Below are positions 1-7,665 of a DNA stretch of 64,000 nt, in pieces. The notes under the pieces are model-generated. The model ran no database searches and was not told where the DNA came from. It saw only the letters and a program-made list of their open reading frames with translations. How positions within the stretch are numbered: the stretch's first letter is position 1; every line of letters begins with the position of its first letter. The position numbers and the translations under genes were made by a program. Source of the DNA: Amulumruptor sp947039275 (GTDB lineage: Bacteria; Bacteroidota; Bacteroidia; Bacteroidales; Muribaculaceae); the NCBI GenBank assembly GCA_947039275.1, contig CAMQYL010000012.1:1-64000 (forward strand), in the 5' to 3' direction.

Positions 1-55
1 GAGCACAACCTTGCCAAGGTTGGGGTCGCGGGTTCGAGTCCCGTTTTTCGCTCCA
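1..55 (+). tRNA. tRNA-Gly(GCC), 5' part outside window
   Basis: This is the 3' part of a tRNA gene. The anticodon loop TTGCCAA (anticodon GCC) sits in the stem CAACC/GGTTG, followed by a T-arm GCGGG-TTCGAGT-CCCGT, the 3' acceptor strand TTTTCGC, discriminator T and an encoded CCA (53-55). It resembles bacterial tRNA-Gly(GCC). The 5' acceptor strand and most of the D-arm lie before the window. Confidence 0.93.
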
Positions 56-166
56 ATTTCCCTTTTTAACACCTTGCGCTCCCGCCAAAGCAATCATCCT
101 GTAGAGTCGTAGGTCTGACGGTTGCCGTCAGAAGCTGACAAGCTTTATTCATCTTTACCCATAAAT

Positions 167-250
167 GTCCGGGTGGTGGAATTGGTAGACACGCTACTTT
201 GAGGGGGTAGTGGCCATTAGGCTGTGTGAGTTCGAATCTCATCTCGGACA
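167..250 (+). tRNA. tRNA-Leu(GAG)
   Basis: A class II tRNA with a long variable arm. The acceptor strands GTCCGGG (167-173) and CTCGGAC (243-249) pair with one G-U. The anticodon stem CTACT/GGTAG carries the loop TTGAGGG (anticodon GAG), and the T-loop is TTCGAAT. The discriminator is A250. CCA is not encoded, unlike in the Gly and Pro tRNAs here. It lies 111 bp after tRNA-Gly and could be co-transcribed with it. Confidence 0.95.
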
Positions 251-309
251 CTTGAGCGGAAACGCGGTCGTTGCGCAAGCAGCGGTCGCGTTTCCTTTTA
301 TATATGTTT

Positions 310-341
310 ATAAGACTTATAAGATTTATAAGTCTTATAAA
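310..341. repeat. 9-bp tandem repeat array 1
   Basis: Three units in a row: ATAAGACTT, ATAAGATTT, ATAAGTCTT, then a decayed fourth. It lies between tRNA-Leu and the 3' end of the decarboxylase/cupin gene. It is one of ten such arrays in the window. Confidence 0.85.
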
Positions 342-359
342 AGCCGATGGATCTGATGC

Positions 360-1181
360 TTATTTCAGCTTGTCGTACTCGGCATCGGTGACGGGCTCGA
401 GCCACTCGTTGGAGGAGTTTTCGCCTGGGACTTCGAAAGCGAGGTGCGCAAACCAGCTGTCGGCTGCGGCTCCGTGCCAGTGCTTGGTGTTGGCTGGGAT
501 GTGGATGACTGTGCCGGGAAGGATTTCAATGGCAGGCTTGCCCTCTTCCTGATACCAGCCGCGTCCGGCTACGCCCACGAGCATCTGACCTCCGCCCTTG
601 GTGGCGTGGTGTATGTGCCAGTTGTTGCGGCAGCGTGGCTCGAATGTAACGTTGGCAAACGGAATCTGTGTATCTGACACGCGGGCGAGATAGCTGTTGC
701 CCTGGAAATACTTGGCATATGCCGTATTGGGTTCGCCGATGGGGAATATCATCTCTTGCTGGAAGCGTTCCTTCTCGGTGGTGGCATCGGCGGGGTCTGC
801 CCATACTTCCTTGGCTATGCGGAATCCTGCCCACGCGTTGGGCCAGCCGGCATAGAAGGCTGCCTGGGTCAGCAGCGCGGCAATCTCCTTGCGCGTGATG
901 CCGTGTTTCTTGCCCATCTCGAGGTGGGAACGGAATGAGGAGTCTATGAGCCCCTTGCCGAGGAGGATGGAGATGGTGACCATGCTGTGGTCGTGCAGAG
1001 AGAGTGTTGAGTCGTTCCACACGGCTTCTCCGAATAGTACATCGTCATTGAGGGCGGCAAATTTCGGCGCGAAATCGCCGAGGACTGTGCGTCCGGCGGT
1101 CTGTGTTATCTTCTGTTGTGCCATGGTTGTGGTAGAATTGATGGTGAATGCAAATAAAATCAGATATAGTAGCTTTTTCAT
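360..1181 (-). CDS. Secreted carboxymuconolactone decarboxylase-like/cupin fusion protein
   Basis: A 273-residue protein with a signal peptide (residues 1-21, ending TTTMA before QQK). Residues about 35-130 form a carboxymuconolactone decarboxylase (CMD)-type domain (SHLEMGKKHG, then ALLTQAAFYAGWP). It has no CxxC pair, so it is not an AhpD-type peroxidase. Residues about 165-255 form a cupin barrel with HIHH metal-ligand histidines and a later HWHG. The combination is a known Bacteroidetes architecture of unknown substrate; a role on a small aromatic or lactone compound is only a guess. It is divergent from the AraC-type gene at 1305, a usual regulator-target layout. A TATCTTTG box (1198-1205, minus) lies 16 bp before the ATG. 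Confidence 0.85.
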   Translation of the reverse strand: MKKLLYLILFAFTINSTTTMAQQKITQTAGRTVLGDFAPKFAALNDDVLFGEAVWNDSTLSLHDHSMVTISILLGKGLIDSSFRSHLEMGKKHGITRKEIAALLTQAAFYAGWPNAWAGFRIAKEVWADPADATTEKERFQQEMIFPIGEPNTAYAKYFQGNSYLARVSDTQIPFANVTFEPRCRNNWHIHHATKGGGQMLVGVAGRGWYQEEGKPAIEILPGTVIHIPANTKHWHGAAADSWFAHLAFEVPGENSSNEWLEPVTDAEYDKLK

Positions 1182-1197
1182 AATAATATGTTTGTCG

Positions 1198-1205
1198 CAA
1201 AGATA
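1198..1205 (-). promoter_or_regulatory. -7 promoter box of the CMD/cupin gene
   Basis: TATCTTTG on the minus strand fits the Bacteroidetes -7 consensus TAnnTTTG and lies 16 bp before the start codon at 1181. No clear -33 box was seen. Confidence 0.6.
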
Positions 1206-1292
1206 ATGTTTTAGTATATGGGGTGGCTTATCAAAAAAGTGGATATGATTACCAATTTTATCGGTGGCTGTGGGTATTTTGCTGAAAACGGC

Positions 1293-1300
1293 TAACTTTG
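1293..1300 (+). promoter_or_regulatory. -7 promoter box of the AraC-type gene
   Basis: TAACTTTG matches TAnnTTTG and ends only 4 bp before the ATG at 1305. Transcription would begin at or next to the start codon, so the mRNA is probably leaderless. Confidence 0.6.
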
Positions 1301-1304
1301 CTTT

Positions 1305-2204
1305 ATGGACGAAATCAATAAGATAGGCAGCATACAGGAGTATAACGATTACTTAGGTGTAGAGACTTTGCATCCTTTGGTGACAGTGATTGACTGCCGC
1401 GAGGCGAGTCCGATCAGATATGGTCGTAAGTTCTTAGGATTATATGCCATCATACTCAAGGATCTTGACTGCGGCACGGTGAGGTACGGGCGCAGCGTGT
1501 ATGACTATCAGCGCGGTACGATGCTCTTCATCGCGCCTGGGCAGGTCATCGGGTCGGCTGACGACGGGCAGTTGCATCAGCCTGCCGGGTGGATTGTGGC
1601 TTTCCATCCGGAGTTTCTGCGCGGTACGCACCTGGCACGTGCCATCAAGGATTATTCGTATTTCTCCTATGATGCCAATGAGGCTCTGCACCTGTCGGAG
1701 CAGGAGCGCACCACCGTCACGGAGTGTATGACGCAGCTCAAATCTGAGCTTCTGCATCCGATTGACAAGCATAGCAAGTCGCTTATCACCGATAAGATCA
1801 AACTGCTGCTGGACTACTGTGTGCGGTATTACGACCGCCAGTTCATCACACGTGAGAATGCCAACAGTGACGTGATGGCGCGGTTTGAAGCGTTGCTTGA
1901 CAGCTATTTCGAGTCGGATGCGCCCTCTGAGCACGGCTCTCCATCGGTGCAATATTGCGCTGACCGGCTGTGCATGTCAGCCAATTATCTCAGCGACCTT
2001 CTTCGCAAGGAGACCGGGATGTCCGCACTTAAACACATACAGCAGAAAATGGTGGATGTGGCGAAGGACCGCATCATCGGCAGCTGCCAGTCCATCAGCG
2101 AGATTTCCTACGGGCTGGGGTTCCCTTATCCCCAGCATTTCAGCCGCTGGTTCAAGAAGCTCACCGGAGCAACCCCGGTAGAGTACCGCCAGCAGGTCAA
2201 TTAG
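1305..2204 (+). CDS. AraC family transcriptional regulator
   Basis: A 299-residue protein. Residues 1 to about 190 look like the cupin-type ligand-sensing domain of AraC regulators. Residues about 200-297 hold the double helix-turn-helix: CADRLCMSANYLSDLLRKET (first HTH) and SISEISYGLGFPYPQHFSRW (second HTH), ending in the usual FKKLTGATPVEYR. It is transcribed away from the secreted CMD/cupin gene, so that gene is the likeliest target (inference from position). The 123-bp gap carries promoter boxes for both genes. Confidence 0.9.
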   Translation: MDEINKIGSIQEYNDYLGVETLHPLVTVIDCREASPIRYGRKFLGLYAIILKDLDCGTVRYGRSVYDYQRGTMLFIAPGQVIGSADDGQLHQPAGWIVAFHPEFLRGTHLARAIKDYSYFSYDANEALHLSEQERTTVTECMTQLKSELLHPIDKHSKSLITDKIKLLLDYCVRYYDRQFITRENANSDVMARFEALLDSYFESDAPSEHGSPSVQYCADRLCMSANYLSDLLRKETGMSALKHIQQKMVDVAKDRIIGSCQSISEISYGLGFPYPQHFSRWFKKLTGATPVEYRQQVN

Positions 2205-2262
2205 ATTTCAGCAGCGCCGTGGCAAGCCACGCGCACGAACCCCAAACACATATATAAAGATA

Positions 2263-2292
2263 GTGGTCGGGAGCTTCACAGCCTCCGACCAC
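2263..2292 (+). terminator. Hairpin after the AraC-type gene
   Basis: GTGGTCGG (2263-2270) pairs with CCGACCAC (2285-2292), with extra pairing in the loop. There is no strong T-run, so it is a possible terminator between the converging AraC-type and POT genes. The rest of the gap 2205-2426 shows nothing else recognisable. Confidence 0.45.
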
Positions 2293-2426
2293 CGAGATTG
2301 TATTGAATTGGGGAAAATATCTAAATCAGGGTAAGCCCACAGGATTGGTATTTCTGCGGACTTCTATAGACATAACAAGTGCATATCGGAAAAGTTCACG
2401 AGGCATGCGATTTTTTTTGAAAAAAA

Positions 2427-3959
2427 TCACGCTTTTTCGTCAGTGACGCGTTCAAGCCATGAAACCATGCCGAACATCACGCCCATCGAGACGATGCACA
2501 CGGCGAAGAATACGCCCCATGCTTCCCATATGGGCCACTTGTTATACATCAGCGGACCTATCCAGAGAAGCAGGTTGCCCACAGCGGTGGCTCCGAGCCA
2601 CAAGCCCTGGCAGAGACCCTGCATATGCTTGGGTGCTACCTTGCTGACAAACGATAGTCCGAGCGGAGAGATGAACAGCTCTGCCACGGTCAGGAAGAAG
2701 TAGAGGAGGATGAGCACCCAGGGACCTGTGCGGAGAGCGTCCTTGACTGCTGGGGCATAGGTGCTGAATTCCGATGCCGAAGGATAACCCTCGATATACG
2801 AGAATACGGCAAGGAAAAGGTATGCTATACCGGCAAGACCCATGCCTATGGCTATCTTGCGAGGTGTGGAAATCTCACGTCCGCGGCGCGACAGCGATGC
2901 GAATAGCCACATGATCACCGGGGTGAGCACGATGACGAAGAAGGGGTTGACAGCCTGCCATATTTCAGGGGCTATGGTGTCGGTGTTGACGAAGTCGCGG
3001 GCAAAGAGCGAGAGCGAGGTGCCATTCTGGTGGAATGAGAACCAGAAGAAGATCACAATGCCGAGCACCGCGAAGAGGGCATACATGCGCTGCTTGATTT
3101 CCTTTGCCATGGCGCGACGCTCTTCGGCGGTGTAGCTGACAGTCTCGGTCTTGGCTTTGCGGGCTGGAGAGGGGAGACCCTTTTTGGTGGCGATGAAAAT
3201 GAATAGAGAGATGAGCATGGCAGCCACCGATGCTATGAACGAGTAGTGGATGCCGGTGTTGAACACCTCGAGATACTGGGTGCAGAATGCCTGCACGTCA
3301 GCTGCCTGAGTGCCGATATTGTCGGTGATGAGGGTGTAGAGGTTGTTCATGTTCTCATCGGTCATCGGGTTGGTGACGCTCAGATACTGGTGACAGAGAG
3401 CCGGGAGGTCGGCATTGTACTTGAGATCATGCACACCGAGCCACCAGCTGCGGAGCATGGGGGCTACAAACGGGGCTATGAGACCGCCGATGTTGATGAA
3501 TACGTAGAATATCTGGAAGCCGGAGTCACGCTGCGCGGCATACTTGGGATTGTCGTAGAGCTGTCCGACGATTGCCTGGAGGTTGCCCTTGAAGAGACCG
3601 TTGCCAAAGGCTATCAGGAACAGAGCCACGCATGTCAGCGTCAGCAGCCATGTGTGGTTGGCTGGGGTGGCGAGGATGGGTACGGCAAGCACCACGTAGC
3701 CGAAAGTCATCACGACGAGACCCGAGATGATGGTGCCTTTGTAATTCTGTGTGCGGTCGGCGATGATACCGCCTACGAGGCTGAGCACGTAGATGCCGGC
3801 ATAGAAAAACGAGTAGATCAGTGTGCTCTGCTCCTCGGGGAGTCCGAACTTAGAGCACAGAAACAGCACGAGCACCGCGTTCATGATGTAGTATCCGAAA
3901 CGCTCGCCCATGTTGCTCAGGGCGGCAGGGATTAGTCCTGGGGGCTGGTTTTTAAACAT
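2427..3959 (-). CDS. Proton-coupled oligopeptide transporter (POT/PTR2 family MFS)
   Basis: A 510-residue polytopic inner-membrane protein of the POT family, which imports di- and tripeptides with protons. The first helix carries NMGERFGYY (residues 16-24), corresponding to the family's ExxERFxYY motif. The first Glu is replaced here by Asn16, while Glu19 and Arg20 remain. Typical later features are GIIADR after helix 2 and FGNGLFKGNLQAIVG in helix 4. The gene starts 41 bp after sufE ends, on the same strand, and is probably the third gene of an operon with the glutaminyl-cyclase-like gene and sufE. Substrate specificity cannot be read from the sequence. Confidence 0.9.
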   Translation of the reverse strand: MFKNQPPGLIPAALSNMGERFGYYIMNAVLVLFLCSKFGLPEEQSTLIYSFFYAGIYVLSLVGGIIADRTQNYKGTIISGLVVMTFGYVVLAVPILATPANHTWLLTLTCVALFLIAFGNGLFKGNLQAIVGQLYDNPKYAAQRDSGFQIFYVFINIGGLIAPFVAPMLRSWWLGVHDLKYNADLPALCHQYLSVTNPMTDENMNNLYTLITDNIGTQAADVQAFCTQYLEVFNTGIHYSFIASVAAMLISLFIFIATKKGLPSPARKAKTETVSYTAEERRAMAKEIKQRMYALFAVLGIVIFFWFSFHQNGTSLSLFARDFVNTDTIAPEIWQAVNPFFVIVLTPVIMWLFASLSRRGREISTPRKIAIGMGLAGIAYLFLAVFSYIEGYPSASEFSTYAPAVKDALRTGPWVLILLYFFLTVAELFISPLGLSFVSKVAPKHMQGLCQGLWLGATAVGNLLLWIGPLMYNKWPIWEAWGVFFAVCIVSMGVMFGMVSWLERVTDEKA

Positions 3960-4000
3960 AGCAGATTTTCTTATGGTTTATGAAGTTAAGGTTTGATGTA

Positions 4001-4435
4001 TCAATGTGATTGCTGCTGCTTTGCCTTGAAAGCAAGGGCATACATCTTTATTTGCTTGACCATGGAGAGGAGTCCGTTGGAGCGCGTAGGGCTGAGATGC
4101 TGCGACAGTCCTATCTTGTCGATGAAATAGAGAGGGTTATCAAGGATTTCGTCAGGAGTGGCACCCTGGAGTACCTGGGTCAGCAGGGCTATGATGCCTT
4201 TGACTATCATGGCGTCACTGTCGGCGGTGAAGTGGATGTGTCCCGAGTCGTCCATGGTGGCATCAAGCCACACGCGGCTCTGGCATCCTTCTATGAGGCG
4301 GTCGGGGGTCTTGAGCTTTTCGTCCATAGGCTCGAGCTGGTTGCCGAGGTCTATGAGGAGGCTGTATCGATCCATCCAGTCGTCAAAGTCGCTGAATTCT
4401 TCGATTATCTCGTCTTGTCGTTTGTTTATATCCAT
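4001..4435 (-). CDS. sufE: SufE family cysteine-desulfurase partner
   Basis: A 144-residue cytosolic protein matching SufE in length and layout. SufE accepts persulfide sulfur from the desulfurase SufS for Fe-S cluster assembly. The acceptor cysteine lies in LIEGCQSRVW (near residue 50), the family hallmark. Another typical segment is DSDAMIVKGIIALLTQVLQG. The other suf genes are not in this window. It lies 20 bp after the glutaminyl-cyclase-like gene and 41 bp before the POT gene, which suggests co-transcription without an obvious functional link. Confidence 0.93.
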   Translation of the reverse strand: MDINKRQDEIIEEFSDFDDWMDRYSLLIDLGNQLEPMDEKLKTPDRLIEGCQSRVWLDATMDDSGHIHFTADSDAMIVKGIIALLTQVLQGATPDEILDNPLYFIDKIGLSQHLSPTRSNGLLSMVKQIKMYALAFKAKQQQSH

Positions 4436-4455
4436 AGTATCTTATGATATGTGTG

Positions 4456-5502
4456 TCACGGCTGCTGTGATGTGGCAGTCGGAGCAGTTTCGGTATATAT
4501 TATGCGCATAAGTACAGTGCCTACATCGCCGAGGGTTGAGCGGTCGATGATGGGCATGTCATCGGCAAGGGTGTGCCAGTATGGGGGGAATGAGCCGGTC
4601 TCGGCGTTTTCGCACTCGATTATATCGATGGCAGGTATGCCTCCGCGGTTGACGAATACGTGGTCATCCACCACTCCGGGTCCCTGTCCGCTCTTGAAAC
4701 GGGCTGAAAGCCCTGCCTCATTGGCTGCATTCCATACCTTGGCATTGATTTCGGGCGCGAATCTCTGTGAAAAGTATTCGCGCTTGAATGTAGCGCCTGA
4801 GCCGCCTACCATGTCAAGGAGTATGGCGTAGGCTGGCATCTCAGCCGAGGACGCATAGGGCAGGTGCTCCATGAAATATTGTGTGCCGAGAGCCCATGTC
4901 AGTTCCGAGTCGGGACCCTCATCGGTACCGCAGTCTTCAGCATCGGTCAGCAATATGTCTACTCCTACGGGGGCGGCTTTTTGACCGAGCTGACGGGCGG
5001 CCTCAAGCAGTACGCCTACTCCGCTTGCGCCGTCGTTGGCACCCGGAACAGGCTTGTCACGCTTGGCAGGGTCGGGGTCTTGGTCGGCAATGGGTCGGGT
5101 GTCATAATGAGCCAGCAGGAGTATACGCTTCGTGGCTGATGGGTTGAAGCGTGCTATTATGTTGTTGATGTCGAGGGCGCGCCCTGCATGGTCATGCACC
5201 ACCCCACGCTGCTCGATGACAGTGTCTGCTCCGAATTGCTGCATCGACTCCACGAGCCACTGCTCGCATCGGCGGTGGGCGGCGGTGTTGTTGACACGCG
5301 GACCCATGGCAACCTGTCGGCTTACATATGCGTAAGCTGAATCGGCGTCAAAGACAGGGATATCCACCTTTGGCACAGTCTGGGATGTTGGCGTGGATGT
5401 CTCAAAGGCAGTCGTGCGCTGGGTCGAGCACCCGGAGCAAGCCCCCATGCAGAGGCATGCCAATATTGCCGGAATCAATAGTAATATGCGTGTCGTGGTC
5501 AT
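4456..5502 (-). CDS. M28-fold zinc lipoprotein, probable glutaminyl-peptide cyclotransferase
   Basis: A 348-residue exported lipoprotein with a hydrophobic N-terminus and lipobox LCMGAC (Cys near residue 22). The fold is peptidase family M28: LLAHYDTRP, then GANDGASGVGVLLEAARQL, LLTDAEDCG, and the late DDHVFVNRGGIPAIDII. The sequence around these motifs (HYDTRP, DAED, DDHVF) is closest to type II glutaminyl cyclases of Bacteroidetes. These convert N-terminal Gln of exported proteins to pyroglutamate in the periplasm. An M28 aminopeptidase is the alternative. It is first gene of the probable operon with sufE and the POT transporter, with its own promoter box at 5513-5520. Confidence 0.8.
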   Translation of the reverse strand: MTTTRILLLIPAILACLCMGACSGCSTQRTTAFETSTPTSQTVPKVDIPVFDADSAYAYVSRQVAMGPRVNNTAAHRRCEQWLVESMQQFGADTVIEQRGVVHDHAGRALDINNIIARFNPSATKRILLLAHYDTRPIADQDPDPAKRDKPVPGANDGASGVGVLLEAARQLGQKAAPVGVDILLTDAEDCGTDEGPDSELTWALGTQYFMEHLPYASSAEMPAYAILLDMVGGSGATFKREYFSQRFAPEINAKVWNAANEAGLSARFKSGQGPGVVDDHVFVNRGGIPAIDIIECENAETGSFPPYWHTLADDMPIIDRSTLGDVGTVLMRIIYTETAPTATSQQP

Positions 5503-5512
5503 GTGTATTCTG

Positions 5513-5520
5513 CAAAGTTA
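5513..5520 (-). promoter_or_regulatory. -7 promoter box of the glutaminyl-cyclase-like gene
   Basis: TAACTTTG on the minus strand, 10 bp before the ATG at 5502. It separates this operon from dnaX upstream and predicts a very short leader. Confidence 0.6.
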
Positions 5521-5558
5521 CGAATTTGTTACAAACGACTGTGCACAATATGCGCTTT

Positions 5559-7364
5559 TTATCTGACTGTCAATCGGAATTCCGAGATGAAATTGCGCAT
5601 GTCGGGTATGTTTTCGACCATATGGTCAAGTATCTCGCGTTCATTCCATGCTTCGGGTGATGGCTCTCCCTCGTTGACTGACACGTCGATGGTCACATTG
5701 TCATTGTTGAGGGCGTTACGCAGTGAAGGAATGAGCGAGGGTAGCGCGAGTGTCAGTTTGTCGAGCTGGGCGGCGTTTTCCACCGATACAGTCCATCGGT
5801 CGCCCTCGGCGCGTTGCGGTCGGCATGCGCGCATGGTGTGGACGAGGATGGTTTCGGTGGGATGCTCCGCCATATACTTGTCCCATGCCGCTATCAGGGC
5901 GTTCTCATCGTATGCTGCAGCGCGGTTGGATGTGCCGTTTTGTGTCGGGGCTGCCTGCGGCTGCTGTGTCGTAGGCTGCCTGTTGATTCGCGGAGCACCG
6001 ATGCCGCCAAGTATGCTTGTGGGACGCGGAGAGCTTGTAGGGACATGCCGTGGCATGTCCGCGCCCTTGGGCGATGGTGTCGGAGCGGTCGCGACAGGTC
6101 GCGACCCTACGGTAGGGGGTGCGGACGTACCACGGTACGTCCCTACAGGTTCGTTTGTCTGGGTTGTAGGGACATGCCGTGGCATGTCCGTTGCGGCAGG
6201 TGTCGTGGCATTGCTGACAGCTATCGGGCGCAGTTGCTGCCCCTCTCCTTGGCTGTCTTCACTTGGGGAGGGGCTTGATAGTTGGCATATCTTGGCGAGT
6301 GTCAGCTCGGTGAGGAATTGCTTGTTGGCTGCGGTGCGGTAGTTGAGGTCTGCGTCATTGAGGAGGCTCATGGCGCGGTAGATCATCTGGGGCGAGCATT
6401 TTGCCGCTTCAGCGGCGAGTTGCTGGCGCACATCGTCGCCTGCCTCTATCATGTAGAGCGTCTCTGGACTCTGCGCCACCATCAGGTCTCTGAAATATGA
6501 CGACAAGCCGTTGATGAAGAAATGGGAGTCGAATCCCTTGTCGCGGATTTCCTTGTAGATTTCCCACGATTTCAGCACATCGCCTGAGAGGAATGCCTCA
6601 AGCAGACGCGAGTAATAGCTGTTGTCGAGCACGTTGAGGCTCTCGATGGTTGATGCGTAGGTGATGTTGCCCATCGAGCGCGCTGCCACCTGGTCAAATA
6701 TCGACAGGGCATCACGCATCGCGCCGTCAGCCTGACGGGCTATGACATTGAGGGCTGTGGTCTCGGCGGTCATACCCTCTTGCGCAGCCACGTATGACAG
6801 GTGGTCTATCATGTCCTGGATGGTGATGCGCGAGAAGTCGTAGATCTGGCAGCGCGAGAGTATCGTGGGTATGATCTTCTGCTTCTCGGTGGTGGCGAGG
6901 ATGAATATGACATAGCTCGGAGGCTCTTCAAGTGTTTTCAGGAACGCATTGAAGGCTGCTGACGACAGCATGTGCACCTCGTCGATGATGAATACGCGGT
7001 AGCGTCCCATGGAGGGCGGGTTGCGCGTCATGTCCACGAGGTCACGCATTGCATCCACACCGTTGTTGCTGGCGGCGTCAAGCTCCATGATATTCATGGA
7101 AGTGCCTTCGTTGAACGCACGGCATGAGGCGCATTCGTTGCAGGCTTCGCCGTCGGCTGTGGGATGCTCGCAGTTGATGGTTTTGGCGAATATGCGGGCG
7201 CAGGATGTCTTGCCTACGCCGCGCGGTCCGCAGAAGAGGTAGCTGTGTGCCAGCCTCTGTGTCTTGACAGCATTCTTGAGTGTCGTGGCGAGGGCTTTCT
7301 GCCCCACGACGCTCGCGAATGTCGATGGGCGGTATTTACGTGCTGATACTATATATTGAGCCAT
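5559..7364 (-). CDS. dnaX: DNA polymerase III subunit gamma/tau
   Basis: A 601-residue clamp-loader ATPase from the chosen start MAQYIVSARKYRP. The frame stays open 36 codons further upstream, but that stretch runs through a repeat element and is not conserved. It shows Walker A (GPRGVGKTSCARI), a four-cysteine zinc module (CEHP...CNECASC), the DEVH Walker B and the sensor segment LEEPPSYVIFILATTE. Domain III ends near residue 370. The proline-rich linker (about 375-470) contains four REP elements read in frame: DMPRHVPT twice, VGTYRGTSA, VGSRPVATA. The C-terminal part would bind the polymerase alpha subunit. A TATATTTG box (7538-7545, minus) is the likely promoter, giving a leader that holds a REP inverted pair. 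Confidence 0.95.
   Translation of the reverse strand: MAQYIVSARKYRPSTFASVVGQKALATTLKNAVKTQRLAHSYLFCGPRGVGKTSCARIFAKTINCEHPTADGEACNECASCRAFNEGTSMNIMELDAASNNGVDAMRDLVDMTRNPPSMGRYRVFIIDEVHMLSSAAFNAFLKTLEEPPSYVIFILATTEKQKIIPTILSRCQIYDFSRITIQDMIDHLSYVAAQEGMTAETTALNVIARQADGAMRDALSIFDQVAARSMGNITYASTIESLNVLDNSYYSRLLEAFLSGDVLKSWEIYKEIRDKGFDSHFFINGLSSYFRDLMVAQSPETLYMIEAGDDVRQQLAAEAAKCSPQMIYRAMSLLNDADLNYRTAANKQFLTELTLAKICQLSSPSPSEDSQGEGQQLRPIAVSNATTPAATDMPRHVPTTQTNEPVGTYRGTSAPPTVGSRPVATAPTPSPKGADMPRHVPTSSPRPTSILGGIGAPRINRQPTTQQPQAAPTQNGTSNRAAAYDENALIAAWDKYMAEHPTETILVHTMRACRPQRAEGDRWTVSVENAAQLDKLTLALPSLIPSLRNALNNDNVTIDVSVNEGEPSPEAWNEREILDHMVENIPDMRNFISEFRLTVR
6037..6060 (+). repeat. REP element, forward, inside dnaX
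   Basis: GTAG followed by the hairpin GGACATGCC-GT-GGCATGTCC. Read from the dnaX strand it encodes DMPRHVPT. Confidence 0.85.
6087..6110 (-). repeat. REP element, reverse, inside dnaX
   Basis: A copy with a different core, GGTCGCGAC-CT-GTCGCGACC, after GTAG on the minus strand. In dnaX it encodes VGSRPVAT. It is 26 bp from the forward copy at 6037-6060, so the two form an inverted pair with unlike cores. Confidence 0.85.
6123..6146 (-). repeat. REP element, reverse, inside dnaX
   Basis: A third core type, GGACGTACC-GT-GGTACGTCC, preceded by GTAG on the minus strand. In dnaX it encodes VGTYRGTS. Confidence 0.85.
6166..6189 (+). repeat. REP element, forward, inside dnaX
   Basis: Same core as the copy at 6037-6060 (GGACATGCC-GT-GGCATGTCC). 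In dnaX it encodes DMPRHVPT again. Confidence 0.85.
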
Positions 7365-7408
7365 GAAGGTATATTGTATGATGTAGCGTCTTGATGTTTG
7401 ACTTGCTC

Positions 7409-7485
7409 GTAGGGACGCGGCGTGCCGCGTCATCGTCTCAGGCGATGGGGTGAGCGTCTGATGACGCGGCACGCCGCGTCCCTAC
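7409..7485. repeat. REP inverted pair (REPIN-like) in the dnaX leader
   Basis: Arms 7409-7434 and 7460-7485 are perfect 26-nt inverted copies. Each begins with GTAG and carries the core GACGCGGC-GT-GCCGCGTC. The spacer is 25 nt. The pair lies between the probable dnaX promoter box (7538-7545) and the dnaX start at 7364, so it would be transcribed as a long hairpin in the 5' leader. It is nearly identical to the pair in the priA leader. The rest of 7365-7665 holds AT-rich promoter-like DNA and no gene. Confidence 0.85.
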
Positions 7486-7537
7486 ATTGCTATTCCTGCC
7501 CCATGCTAAGGGATGTTTTCGGTAAAGTTAGCGAAGT

Positions 7538-7545
7538 CAAATATA
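7538..7545 (-). promoter_or_regulatory. Possible -7 promoter box of dnaX
   Basis: TATATTTG on the minus strand fits TAnnTTTG. A weaker TAACTTTA lies nearby (7523-7530). Either would give a leader of roughly 150-170 nt containing the REP pair. Confidence 0.45.
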
Positions 7546-7665
7546 CAAAAAAAAGCCAATTATTATGGTGATTTGCAAAAAAAATATTAATTTTGGATTT
7601 TGTATATTGCATATAAGGCCATTGGCCAGCCCCTAAATTCTATTAATTATCACTAACATTCGTTT

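Noticed and set aside
310..341. CRISPR-like array among the 9-bp repeats
   Set aside because: The units are 9 bp with no spacers and no cas genes lie in the window.
3246..3935. 229-codon open frame opposite the POT gene
   Set aside because: It is an antisense shadow of the transporter gene; its sequence is low-complexity His/Val/Glu-rich and has no promoter.
7365..7472. N-terminal extension of DnaX (36 more codons)
   Set aside because: The extension runs into the REP pair and has no DnaX-like sequence. Homologues start at MAQYIVSARKYRP.
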